Source of the DNA: a bacterium
Lineage (GTDB): Bacteria > Elusimicrobiota > Elusimicrobia > Elusimicrobiales > UBA9959
Reading direction: 5' to 3'
Assembly: GCA_021845705.1 (NCBI GenBank)
Contig: JAJZVJ010000038.1
Location: 1-11,206, forward strand
Length of the DNA: 11,206 bases
Below are positions 1 to 5,908 of this stretch, piece after piece. The notes beneath the pieces are model-generated. The model had not been told where the DNA came from and made no database searches. It saw only the letters and a list, made by a program, of their open reading frames with translations. The first letter of the stretch is position 1. Each line of letters starts with the position of its first letter. The position numbers were made by a program, and so were the translations under genes.

Positions 1-3
1 ATC

Positions 4-2523
4 TTAGACCATGCTGGCCGAGCCGCCGGAGGGCGTGGGATAATAGGCGTAAACATTATATTGGGGAGCGGTACTTTGCGAAACATCCAGGCTGTAATTG
101 CCGTCCTCCCCGCTGGAGGTTACGAAGAACGGCGCCCCGTTGAGCGTGGCCGTGCTGAAATTGGGCACCGCCGGAGGCGAACCGGCAAGCAGCGAGGTGG
201 TCACGACTATAAGCACCCCGGTCTTTATGGGGGCTCCGCCGGAACTGACGCTGCCGGTTATATGGCCCATGGCCCCGGCCACGGTGAAGGTCGCGGAGAA
301 CACCGTGCTGCCGGCGGAGGCCAGCGTCACCGTCTGCGAGCTGGGGGAGGAATTCTCGAAGGAACTGAGGGCGGGCTCCACCCCGTAGACCCCGGTGCTG
401 ATGTTCAGGCTGGTGAACCGCCCGCTCGCGTCGGAAACCTGCTGGTCCATGGAGTTGCCGCTGGGATCGGCTATGGACACCACCACCCCGGGCAGCGGAT
501 TTATGCCGTCCCTGGTCACGAATCCGGAGATACGCGCGCCCTGGTAAAGCACAAAATCCACCCCTGAATACAGCTGCCCCAGTTCAACCGGGATGGAAAC
601 GGAAGAGATGGAAACGTAATTGGAGTTCGCATTGGCCGGGTTTGCGGTTATATCAACGAGGCCGGTACTGACCAGCAGCGTGTACCTGCCGCTTGACGCC
701 GACGCGTAGGCGTCCTGGCCGGCCCCGTTGGACGTAACTTTTATCAGGGACGGGGAAGTTATCGGCTGCCCCAGCACGTTGGTCACATGGCCTGTAATTA
801 CGGCGTTACCCGTGAGCTGCGAGAGGTACGTGGAAGAACTGGGAAAGGTGTACACGGCCCCGTAAGACGGAATGGGAACGGTATCGTTTTCAAGGGAGTA
901 CATGCCGCTGGAGATTATAACCATCCAGGTGCCCGTGGCCACGTCCACCAGCGTGAACGCGGAGTACGGCCTGGAGCCGGCGGTCAGCCAGGCCGTGGTG
1001 GAGGAAGAAACGCCGTCGGAAGCCGTCACCACCGCGCCGGCGGCCGGGGTACCGGAAACGGTTATCGCGGAAGAAAGGGAGTTGTGCGGCGGATAGGCGA
1101 TGGCCGCGGCGTCGTAAAAATCGTTATTGTTGTTATTGGCATCGTAAGCGGGGCCCCATATCGGACTGAGCCCGGCCGTGCTGGCGTAGCGGACATACTG
1201 TTCTCCGGCCTCAAGGCCTATATTCTGGTCTATGCCCGCGGTCTCATAAAAAGGCGCGGCCTGCCCGCCGCTGTTGCGGTTCCAGCCCACGCTGTCAAGC
1301 GCGGTCCCGTCCTGGACCTTGTACAGTTCCAGCGCCCCGCCGCCCTCGTTGCTCTGGTTGGACGTCGGGATTATGTTCTTCTGCGTCCCGAAGTACGGAA
1401 AATCGGCTACGGAGTTGCCGTCGTCCCACACCGCGTCCGCGTTCGCGGAAACCCCGCCGGCCGTTACCGTACCGGCATTGGCGAACAGGTAATACCCGCC
1501 GCTGGGCAGATAAGCCGTGTTATAGGTTACCGCTATGGTCCTGGCGGAGGCGTCCACCGGGCGCTGGAACTTAAGCCCGACGGCGCCGTTCATCAGCCAG
1601 GTATAGGTGGTGGGATTATACACCTCCACATATTCCTGGTCATAGCCCGCGCTTACCGTACTGCCGACCACCTGGCTTATCACCAGATGGTCGCGCAGCC
1701 AGACCGCCCCGCTGACGGAGCCGGTGGCTATCTTAACCAGGCTGAAATCCTGCGTCTGCGTCTGGTTGGCCGTTATGGAAACGCTCCTGTACTGCGTGTA
1801 ATACCCCGGGGCCGACACGACCATTGTATAGTTCCCCATCGAAAGACCTATACTATAGTCCCCCGAAGCATCTGTGCTGTCGCGCCAGCCCATATTCTCC
1901 GCCACGTTCACCAAGGCCCCGTATAACGGAGCGCCGGAAACAGAATCCCCCACCGTGCCGTTAAAGGTGGAATTGCTCATCACGGTGTCCGGATTAGCGA
2001 CGACGCTGAGCAAGGATATTTTCCGCTTGGAACCGCCGATACCCCACACCACGGTTATGGTTATAAGTTTCAACCCCGTATCGGGGGTGGAGGGAGACAG
2101 TTGTATCAGCGTGCCGGAATCCTCCCTCGCCACCTGTATAAGGGTATAGCGGGTATACGCAACTCCCGCCTCGGTCACGGTTTCAGGGGGGAAATAGCCG
2201 GTATCATAATCCACCGACCCGGGGGCGAAATCGGTGGTGTTGTGCGCCGGATCGGTAGTAACAAGGATTTGGTAATAAGGGAGTTGTTTGAGGATCTGCA
2301 TCTTTTCCTGAGCCAGGTTGGAGGCGAGCGTCCTGTTCTTGGAACCCTGGATGGCTTTTTGTATGAACTGGAAGGACTGCACAAGGCCGGCGATCCCCAC
2401 TATGAGGATCGCAGTCGCCACCATAAGCTCGATAAGGGTCACTCCGGCGCGCGTACGCGCCGGATCCGCCGGCCATAAACCACGAATTCCGGAAAAGATC
2501 CGGTTCTTCATCGCATATTTCAT
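4..2523 (-). CDS. Large type IV prepilin-like protein with lamin-tail and carboxypeptidase-regulatory-like domains
   Basis: The 839-residue product is complete; TAA lies at 4-6. A class III prepilin signal is clear: basic leader, G27, then VTLIELMVA with the conserved Glu at +5 (E32) and a hydrophobic helix at about 28-48. Residues 50-180 resemble a small PilV/GspI-type pilin globule. Then come an Ig-like carboxypeptidase-regulatory-type domain (about 186-265), a lamin-tail-like domain (about 275-420, with QEYVEVYNP and GGALELYKV) and further beta-rich Gly/Ser domains of regulatory type (about 485-545, 573-660, 663-750, 754-839). A usual minor pilin has 150-250 residues, so this one carries a roughly 650-residue extension. 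I infer that prepilin peptidase cleaves it after G27 and that it sits at a pilus or pseudopilus tip, or at the cell surface, as an adhesive or structural subunit. ATG at 2521-2523 has no strong Shine-Dalgarno; an in-frame ATG at 2509-2511 is an alternative start. The domain calls are by eye. Confidence 0.9.
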   Translation of the reverse strand: MKYAMKNRIFSGIRGLWPADPARTRAGVTLIELMVATAILIVGIAGLVQSFQFIQKAIQGSKNRTLASNLAQEKMQILKQLPYYQILVTTDPAHNTTDFAPGSVDYDTGYFPPETVTEAGVAYTRYTLIQVAREDSGTLIQLSPSTPDTGLKLITITVVWGIGGSKRKISLLSVVANPDTVMSNSTFNGTVGDSVSGAPLYGALVNVAENMGWRDSTDASGDYSIGLSMGNYTMVVSAPGYYTQYRSVSITANQTQTQDFSLVKIATGSVSGAVWLRDHLVISQVVGSTVSAGYDQEYVEVYNPTTYTWLMNGAVGLKFQRPVDASARTIAVTYNTAYLPSGGYYLFANAGTVTAGGVSANADAVWDDGNSVADFPYFGTQKNIIPTSNQSNEGGGALELYKVQDGTALDSVGWNRNSGGQAAPFYETAGIDQNIGLEAGEQYVRYASTAGLSPIWGPAYDANNNNNDFYDAAAIAYPPHNSLSSAITVSGTPAAGAVVTASDGVSSSTTAWLTAGSRPYSAFTLVDVATGTWMVIISSGMYSLENDTVPIPSYGAVYTFPSSSTYLSQLTGNAVITGHVTNVLGQPITSPSLIKVTSNGAGQDAYASASSGRYTLLVSTGLVDITANPANANSNYVSISSVSIPVELGQLYSGVDFVLYQGARISGFVTRDGINPLPGVVVSIADPSGNSMDQQVSDASGRFTSLNISTGVYGVEPALSSFENSSPSSQTVTLASAGSTVFSATFTVAGAMGHITGSVSSGGAPIKTGVLIVVTTSLLAGSPPAVPNFSTATLNGAPFFVTSSGEDGNYSLDVSQSTAPQYNVYAYYPTPSGGSASMV

Positions 2524-2552
2524 AACTCTGAAAAAGCTACCGCTCTCGCCTC

Positions 2553-2582
2553 ATTATAAATAGCATAACACCGTAAAAGCAA
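2553..2582 (-). promoter_or_regulatory. Predicted promoter of the prepilin gene
   Basis: Read on the minus strand, TTGCTT (2577-2582) is followed after 18 bp by a perfect TATAAT (2553-2558). This predicts transcription from about 2546, some 23 nt before the prepilin ATG. The -35 box lies in the 63-bp duplicated segment. The promoter at 3994-4023 has the same two boxes with the same 18-bp spacing but a mostly different spacer sequence. Confidence 0.6.
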
Positions 2583-2637
2583 GGGGAGGTCAAAAAAAGT
2601 TCAAATTTCAGTCAAATCCCGCGGCTTACTTACGGGT
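2575..2637. repeat. 63-bp perfect direct repeat, left copy
   Basis: Every base of 2575-2637 matches 4016-4078. In the right copy this segment is the last five coding bases and stop codon of the Spy-like gene plus 55 bp of downstream non-coding DNA. Here it follows a decayed remnant of the same gene end. The two copies bracket a 1.4-kb cassette of three genes. The segment contains three TTTGA elements at 11-bp intervals and the -35 box of the prepilin promoter. Confidence 0.95.
2590..2616 (-). promoter_or_regulatory. Three phased TTTGA direct repeats upstream of the prepilin promoter
   Basis: On the minus strand TTTGA occurs three times (2612-2616, 2601-2605, 2590-2594) with an exact 11-bp period, placing the copies on the same face of the helix. 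The nearest one ends 7 bp before the -35 box. Tandem 11-bp direct repeats next to a -35 box are the known layout of OmpR/PhoB-family activator sites. Which regulator binds here is unknown. Confidence 0.45.
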
Positions 2638-2747
2638 GAGCCGGCGTCTTCCCCGGCGGGGGCGGCTTCTTTCTTAAATCCGTTTCTTTCTGGCTCCGGG
2701 CCTGGCCGCGGCGTCCTTGTCCACCATCACCTGCCCGGACTTATCCA
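2638..2747 (-). pseudogene. Decayed 3' fragment of a Spy-like gene (paralogue of the gene at 4071-4772)
   Basis: Read on the minus strand, this stretch encodes GQVMVDKDAAARPGARKKRI and then a TAA. The intact protein at 4071-4772 has GQVMVDKDAARPGVKKKRIL at the corresponding place. Relative to the intact copy it has lost 55 bp between two GGCTTC repeats (4107-4112 and 4162-4167 there, a single GGCTTC at 2664-2669 here). It has also lost the two bases 4079-4080 and carries small indels and substitutions. Homology fades at about 2745, directly against the stop codon of the neighbouring 202-residue gene. No start, signal peptide or conserved body remains. A 24-codon reading frame (ATG at 2745-2747) is formally open but is best read as debris of the duplication. 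Confidence 0.85.
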
Positions 2748-2748
2748 T

Positions 2749-3357
2749 CTATTTTTCGCCGTGGGGGCGGCAGTGCGGGGTTTTCAGTTCGGCAGAGGTG
2801 CCGGCGGCGAGTTTCGCCATACATTCGGGGCTGAGGCAGGTTTCGTCACCGCCGTCGTCTTCTAATGGCCTGCCGGCCAGCCGGCCCGGCAGCACGCGGA
2901 GGAGCGCTTTCAAGAGGGGGTTTTTCACGACGAAGACGTCCTCTATTCCGTTCTCCTCGAATTCGTATTCGTAACGGTCTGCTGCGTCCCAAAGCGCGGC
3001 GAACCGCTCTTTTCCTTCAAGCCCGGCCGCTTTGTCCGCCAGTTCGCGCGCCGCGAGCCGGTCCGACAATTCCTGCCAGAAGGTTTCGTCGTCATAATCG
3101 GAAATGGCCGCATTTATTTCCGGCATCTCGTGCAGGGCGTCCGCGGGAGAAAACATTTCCGTTTCCCGGTCGTAATCGGCGTATTTTCCCAGCCCGGCGG
3201 AAGAGGCGTATGAAAATATCTTGCTCTCAAGTTTTTCAATATCCCTGTCCCGTCCCGGCTGCCAGCTTGCCAGCAGCCAGTTCCCCAGGTAAACCGTTTT
3301 AAGAAGCTGTTCGTATTCTGAACCCCTAAGCCGCAGCATCACATCGTTGGCCGGCAT
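2749..3357 (-). CDS. Hypothetical protein, 202 residues, acidic
   Basis: I cannot assign a function. I chose the ATG at 3355-3357 (MPANDVML) because AGGGAGGG lies 4 nt upstream; the frame stays open to a GTG at 3378, but that start would swallow this ribosome binding site. The protein is soluble, with no signal peptide or membrane segment. Its first 140 or so residues look helical and acidic, with YLGNWLLASW near the N-terminus and YDDETFWQELSDRLAARELA and YEYEFEENGIEDV further on. This pattern seems familiar from widespread uncharacterised bacterial proteins, but I cannot name a family. The last 50 or so residues (Pro/Gly-rich, with several Cys and His) look less conserved and may be a replaced tail, since the gene ends exactly where the decayed Spy-like fragment begins. 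It is the third gene of the cassette, 48 bp after the DUF2442 gene. Unlike that pair it uses ATA codons as the neighbouring genes do. Confidence 0.75.
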   Translation of the reverse strand: MPANDVMLRLRGSEYEQLLKTVYLGNWLLASWQPGRDRDIEKLESKIFSYASSAGLGKYADYDRETEMFSPADALHEMPEINAAISDYDDETFWQELSDRLAARELADKAAGLEGKERFAALWDAADRYEYEFEENGIEDVFVVKNPLLKALLRVLPGRLAGRPLEDDGGDETCLSPECMAKLAAGTSAELKTPHCRPHGEK

Positions 3358-3361
3358 AACA

Positions 3362-3369
3362 CCCTCCCT
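3362..3369 (-). promoter_or_regulatory. Ribosome binding site that decides the start of the 202-residue gene
   Basis: On the minus strand AGGGAGGG precedes the ATG at 3355-3357 by 4 nt. It lies inside the longer reading frame that would begin at GTG 3378, so the downstream ATG is the likely true start. Confidence 0.7.
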
Positions 3370-3405
3370 GTGAAACACAATTTTGTCGCGGATAACGAAG
3401 CGATA

Positions 3406-3693
3406 TCAAAAAGCGCCTGGTTTTCGGTCCGGTTTTCTCCGGCCACGGCAGCTCTTTCCAAGAGAGAGCCCCCGGTAATACAACGTGTCCGCGCTAAGGT
3501 CCTGCTCATGTGGCCATTCCACACCGCCGGTGATAATGCGGACCTTTTTCAGGTAAGACTCTTTCTGGAGTTCCTTAAAAACTCCCTTGGTCAGGTAAGG
3601 CTTTAAATTAAACAATCTGGCTTCGCCGTTGTCGAAGCTAACACAGAGTTTATATCCAGGCATTACATCTACTTTTGCGATTTGCGGGGTCAT
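3406..3693 (-). CDS. DUF2442-like protein
   Basis: The 95-residue product matches the DUF2442 pattern as I know it: a VxxxPGYKLCVSFDNGEARLFNLKPYL segment, then GVFKELQ and VEWPHEQDLSADTLY. The family has solved structures but no firmly established function. It is often encoded beside DUF4160 genes, as here: its ATG lies only 4 bp beyond the stop codon of the upstream DUF4160 gene and its GAGGTGAGG ribosome binding site overlaps that gene's end, so the two are probably co-transcribed and translationally coupled. The last 20 or so residues (SLGKSCRGRRKPDRKPGAF) are basic and read past the usual family end, possibly a frame-altered tail. None of its three isoleucine codons is ATA, unlike the flanking genes. 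A two-component module of toxin-antitoxin type is often proposed for such pairs, but the sequence alone does not show it. Confidence 0.85.
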   Translation of the reverse strand: MTPQIAKVDVMPGYKLCVSFDNGEARLFNLKPYLTKGVFKELQKESYLKKVRIITGGVEWPHEQDLSADTLYYRGLSLGKSCRGRRKPDRKPGAF

Positions 3694-3697
3694 TTCC

Positions 3698-3967
3698 TCA
3701 CCTCAACGGCTGGATCTTGAAGACCTTCTGGCCTTCAACGGCCAGTTTCCAGTCGGCCATCAGATCGTCTTTATGAATTTCGATCCATGCCTGGACCAGC
3801 TTTAATTTCGCGGGCTTAAGACTTCCGGTCAGGACATGCCCGCTGGGGATAGCGATCACCGCATTCTGTTCGCCGTACTGGGCATGGATATGCGGAGATT
3901 TATGTTTGTCCCTGTCAAAATGGAACATGCGGATGATGATCCCGTAGAACATTGAGACGACTGGCAT
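3698..3967 (-). CDS. DUF4160-like protein
   Basis: The 89-residue product carries the DUF4160 hallmarks: MFHFDRDKHKSPHIHAQYGE near residues 14-33 with its His-rich core, then VIAIPSGHVLTGSLKPAKLKLVQAW and an HKDDLMADW segment. It is full length for the family. The biochemical role is unknown; the clustered His and acidic residues could be catalytic or metal-binding, which is inference. GGGAG lies 6 nt before the ATG at 3965-3967 and a TTGCTT-N18-TATAAT promoter lies just upstream. It is the first gene of the cassette and is tightly coupled to the DUF2442 gene. All nine isoleucines use ATC or ATT and none uses ATA, whereas the surrounding long genes use ATA freely. This is a sign of separate origin. 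Confidence 0.88.
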   Translation of the reverse strand: MPVVSMFYGIIIRMFHFDRDKHKSPHIHAQYGEQNAVIAIPSGHVLTGSLKPAKLKLVQAWIEIHKDDLMADWKLAVEGQKVFKIQPLR

Positions 3968-3993
3968 TGTATCTCCCTTTTTGCTTCCTGACT

Positions 3994-4023
3994 ATTATAA
4001 ATACTCTACCTGCAAAAAAGCAA
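3994..4023 (-). promoter_or_regulatory. Predicted promoter of the DUF4160-DUF2442 cassette
   Basis: On the minus strand TTGCTT (4018-4023) is followed after 18 bp by TATAAT (3994-3999), giving a start near 3987, about 20 nt before the DUF4160 ATG. The architecture equals that of the prepilin promoter at 2553-2582, including the TATTTATAAT sequence around the -10 box. Confidence 0.6.
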
Positions 4024-4078
4024 GGGGAGGTCAAAAAAAGTTCAAATTTCAGTCAAATCCCGCGGCTTACTTACGGGT
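4016..4078. repeat. 63-bp perfect direct repeat, right copy
   Basis: Identical base for base to 2575-2637. This copy includes the last five coding bases and TAA stop (4071-4073) of the intact Spy-like gene and runs into the promoter of the DUF4160 gene. It marks the right boundary of the inserted or duplicated cassette. Confidence 0.95.
4031..4057 (-). promoter_or_regulatory. Three phased TTTGA direct repeats upstream of the cassette promoter
   Basis: Same element as at 2590-2616: TTTGA on the minus strand at 4053-4057, 4042-4046 and 4031-4035, an 11-bp period, ending 7 bp before the TTGCTT box. It is a candidate activator site of the OmpR/PhoB layout. Confidence 0.45.
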
Positions 4079-4772
4079 ATGAGCCGGCGTCTTCCTCGGC
4101 GGGGGCGGCTTCCTGGCCCGTGGGCAGGGCGCCGGCAGCCTCTTCCGCGGCGGCCGGGGCCGGCTTCTTTCTTAATATCCGTTTCTTTTTAACCCCGGGC
4201 CGGGCGGCGTCCTTGTCCACCATGACCTGGCCGGGATCTTCCTCATCGGGAGCGGCGAGTGAAACTTTCCGGCGCCTGATCAGGCGCTTCTTCTTTACGG
4301 GCTTCGGCGTGTTTTCGTCCGCCGCGGGCTTGGCCAGCTCCGCTTCCGGCGGTTTCCTGGCGGCTTGCAGCATTTCGTCGTAGCTCTGGCGCTGCTCGTC
4401 GTCCAGCAGGTCGCGGATGGCGTCCGGCAGCTCCCGGTTCAGCTTCAGCATGTCGTGGCGGTTGGAGTTCATCTTGTAGCGCCATTTCTTCTCTTCGGCG
4501 GAGTTCTTGTCGTATTCCTTCATCAGCTTGTCGAACTCGGCGGTCTTCTTCTTTACGGCGGACGTTATCCGTTCTTCCTGCTTAGAACTGAGGCGCAGAA
4601 CGGTGGAAAGTTCCGACATTATCCGCTGGGAGTCCGGCCGCTGCACCGGCTCAAGGGAATCCACGGCGTTCGCCGCGCTAAGCCCGGCCCCGTCCAGGCC
4701 GGAGTCTCTGGAGCCCTGGCAATAGGCGGCCGCCGGTATGGCAAGCAGCGCGAATATAACGATTTTTTTCAT
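4071..4772 (-). CDS. Spy/CpxP-like periplasmic protein with a basic repeat tail
   Basis: The 233-residue product starts with a Sec signal peptide (MKKIVIFALLAIPAAAYCQG), so it is exported. Residues 45-140 are charged and helical with two LTXXQ-like motifs (LRLSSKQEERI at 59-69 and LLDDEQRQSYDEML at 122-135), the pattern of Spy/CpxP-type periplasmic chaperone and stress-sensor proteins. The C-terminal third is low-complexity Lys/Pro/Ala/Glu and contains a basic block twice (PVKKKRLIRRRK at 158-169 and PGVKKKRILRKK at 192-203), separated by an acidic stretch. Such a tail is absent from classical Spy and might bind cell-wall polymers or other polyanions (inference). Start choice is firm: AGGAGG stands just upstream of ATG 4770-4772. 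Its last bases lie in the 63-bp repeat, and a decayed copy of its 3' end sits at 2638-2747. Confidence 0.85.
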   Translation of the reverse strand: MKKIVIFALLAIPAAAYCQGSRDSGLDGAGLSAANAVDSLEPVQRPDSQRIMSELSTVLRLSSKQEERITSAVKKKTAEFDKLMKEYDKNSAEEKKWRYKMNSNRHDMLKLNRELPDAIRDLLDDEQRQSYDEMLQAARKPPEAELAKPAADENTPKPVKKKRLIRRRKVSLAAPDEEDPGQVMVDKDAARPGVKKKRILRKKPAPAAAEEAAGALPTGQEAAPAEEDAGSYP

Positions 4773-4887
4773 AGTTTCCTCCTATCGAGAATCAACGCGA
4801 AACACGGTGCGGATATGCCCGAACAACCTGCCGCGGCCGGCAATAGAAATCCAGCCGGCAACGCGGAGCCGGCCATGGATATCGATA

Positions 4888-4916
4888 ATATTACAAATGA
4901 TGGGAACGTATGGCAA
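4888..4916 (-). promoter_or_regulatory. Predicted promoter of the Spy-like gene at 4071-4772
   Basis: On the minus strand TTGCCA (4911-4916) is followed after 17 bp by TAATAT (4888-4893). The predicted start near 4881 leaves a leader of about 108 nt that contains three GCCGGC palindromes (4836, 4854, 4868), so the leader may fold. The -35 box lies back to back with that of the divergent promoter, 9 bp apart. Confidence 0.5.
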
Positions 4917-4925
4917 GAGGGGCGG

Positions 4926-4954
4926 TTGACTTATGCCTTTTTCGGTGTTATATT
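4926..4954 (+). promoter_or_regulatory. Predicted promoter of the gene at 4961, placing the start codon at the transcription start
   Basis: TTGACT (4926-4931), a 17-bp spacer and TATATT (4949-4954) form a good sigma70-type promoter. The expected transcription start, about 7 nt after the -10 box, is 4960-4962. The ATG is at 4961, so the transcript would have no 5' leader. No Shine-Dalgarno precedes the ATG. Confidence 0.6.
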
Positions 4955-4960
4955 ATACTC

Positions 4961-5857
4961 ATGGATGAGCAGAAAAAGTCCGGTTGGAAGATCTGGATTT
5001 ACCTTACCCCGGTCTACATAATACTGGCCATACCGCTGGTAAAGTGGACCATGAAGATAAATTCCAGCGACGTTGACCTTTCGAAGGACGAATATAACGC
5101 TTTTAACACCTCCGAAGGCGAAATAAAAAAGCACAAGAATAAGAATTACAACCCCGATCTTACCGACAACGGCTATAACGTACGCTACCGCGAGGACGGG
5201 GCGGAACCCGGCAGCCTCCCGGGCGACGGGCCCGGCCGGCAGGCGGCGGCGGAAGCGGAAAGGGCTGCCGCCGCGCGCAACGCACAGGACCGTCGCGGGG
5301 CGGGAGACGGCCGGGGCCAGGCCGGGCAGGGAAACGGCAGGTCCGGCAACCAGGCGGCGCTGGAATCCAACGATACGCGCGCCAAGGAGCAGATGGGGCT
5401 TGGCCGCCAGACCGGCTACCTCTCCTACGCGGTGGGCAAAGTAATGGGGAGTCCCAAGGCCGTGGGAGCGCTTCTTAATAACAAATACGTAGTGGACGGT
5501 TTCATGTCCAGGGGCACGGTAAAAGCGGCCATGGGGAGCCCGCAGGGCCTGGCCAACTACCTTAAAGGCGACGGGCCGACAAATTTCATTAACAACCCCA
5601 TAGTTAAAGCGGCCCTGAACAACCCCGCCGTGGTCAGCGCGGTCGCCTCCAGTTCCATAGTAAGCGCCCTGCTTAACACCCCGGCCGCGCAGGCCCTGAT
5701 GAAAGACCCGCAGGCCCTGGGCGATCTGATAAACTCTAACCCCCAGCTTATGACGCTGGCCATGCAAAACCCCCAGACCATGAACATGCTCCTGACCAAC
5801 CCCGACGTATCCGGCCTGGTGGGTAAGTTCGACACCAGCAAGATCCGGAAATTTTGA
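4961..5857 (+). CDS. Membrane-anchored protein with C-terminal decapeptide helical repeats, function unknown
   Basis: The 298-residue product begins MDEQKKSGWK, followed by one membrane segment (about 11-27). A charged region and an Ala/Gly/Arg/Gln-rich, probably disordered linker (about 80-140) follow. Residues 150-290 form an array of short helical units capped by Pro. From 211 on, Pro recurs at 213, 222, 241, 250, 261, 271 and 281, giving units of about ten residues such as NPQLMTLAMQ and NPQTMNMLLT. The consensus is Asn-Pro followed by hydrophobic pairs. This resembles the helical NP repeats of STI1-type peptide-binding domains, but I do not recognise a named family. The frame is open from 4910; I place the start at 4961 because the promoter at 4926-4954 reads straight into it. 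No classic terminator follows. An envelope scaffold or client-binding role is a guess. Confidence 0.8.
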   Translation: MDEQKKSGWKIWIYLTPVYIILAIPLVKWTMKINSSDVDLSKDEYNAFNTSEGEIKKHKNKNYNPDLTDNGYNVRYREDGAEPGSLPGDGPGRQAAAEAERAAAARNAQDRRGAGDGRGQAGQGNGRSGNQAALESNDTRAKEQMGLGRQTGYLSYAVGKVMGSPKAVGALLNNKYVVDGFMSRGTVKAAMGSPQGLANYLKGDGPTNFINNPIVKAALNNPAVVSAVASSSIVSALLNTPAAQALMKDPQALGDLINSNPQLMTLAMQNPQTMNMLLTNPDVSGLVGKFDTSKIRKF

Positions 5858-5908
5858 CGCGATCCTCCCCCCCGCGGGCCGCGTGCGGAGCGGCGCTGCC
5901 TGCATGTC

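Noticed and set aside
787..1926. 379-residue plus-strand open frame opposite the prepilin gene
   Set aside because: It is antisense to a gene with clear prepilin and domain signatures and its translation is Gly/Arg/His-rich without any family resemblance, as expected for a shadow frame in GC-rich DNA.
2588..2593. TTGACC on the minus strand as the -35 box of the prepilin promoter
   Set aside because: It lies 29 bp from TATAAT, too far; TTGCTT at 2577-2582 with 18-bp spacing is better. TTGACC is instead part of the phased TTTGA array.
2581..2600. T-run on the minus strand in the 63-bp repeat as an intrinsic terminator
   Set aside because: No GC-rich hairpin precedes the seven T residues.
2676..2747. 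24-codon minus-strand frame (MDKSGQVMVDKD...) as a small gene
   Set aside because: It is the remnant of the Spy-like gene tail with a frame-shifted stop, not an independent gene.
4836..4873. Three GCCGGC palindromes in the leader of the Spy-like gene as a riboswitch
   Set aside because: They can pair, but no known riboswitch motif or expression platform is visible; high GC alone could produce them.
5868..5875. Run of C after the decapeptide-repeat gene as a phase-variable tract
   Set aside because: It is short, lies downstream of the stop codon and outside any promoter spacer, so length change would have no obvious effect.
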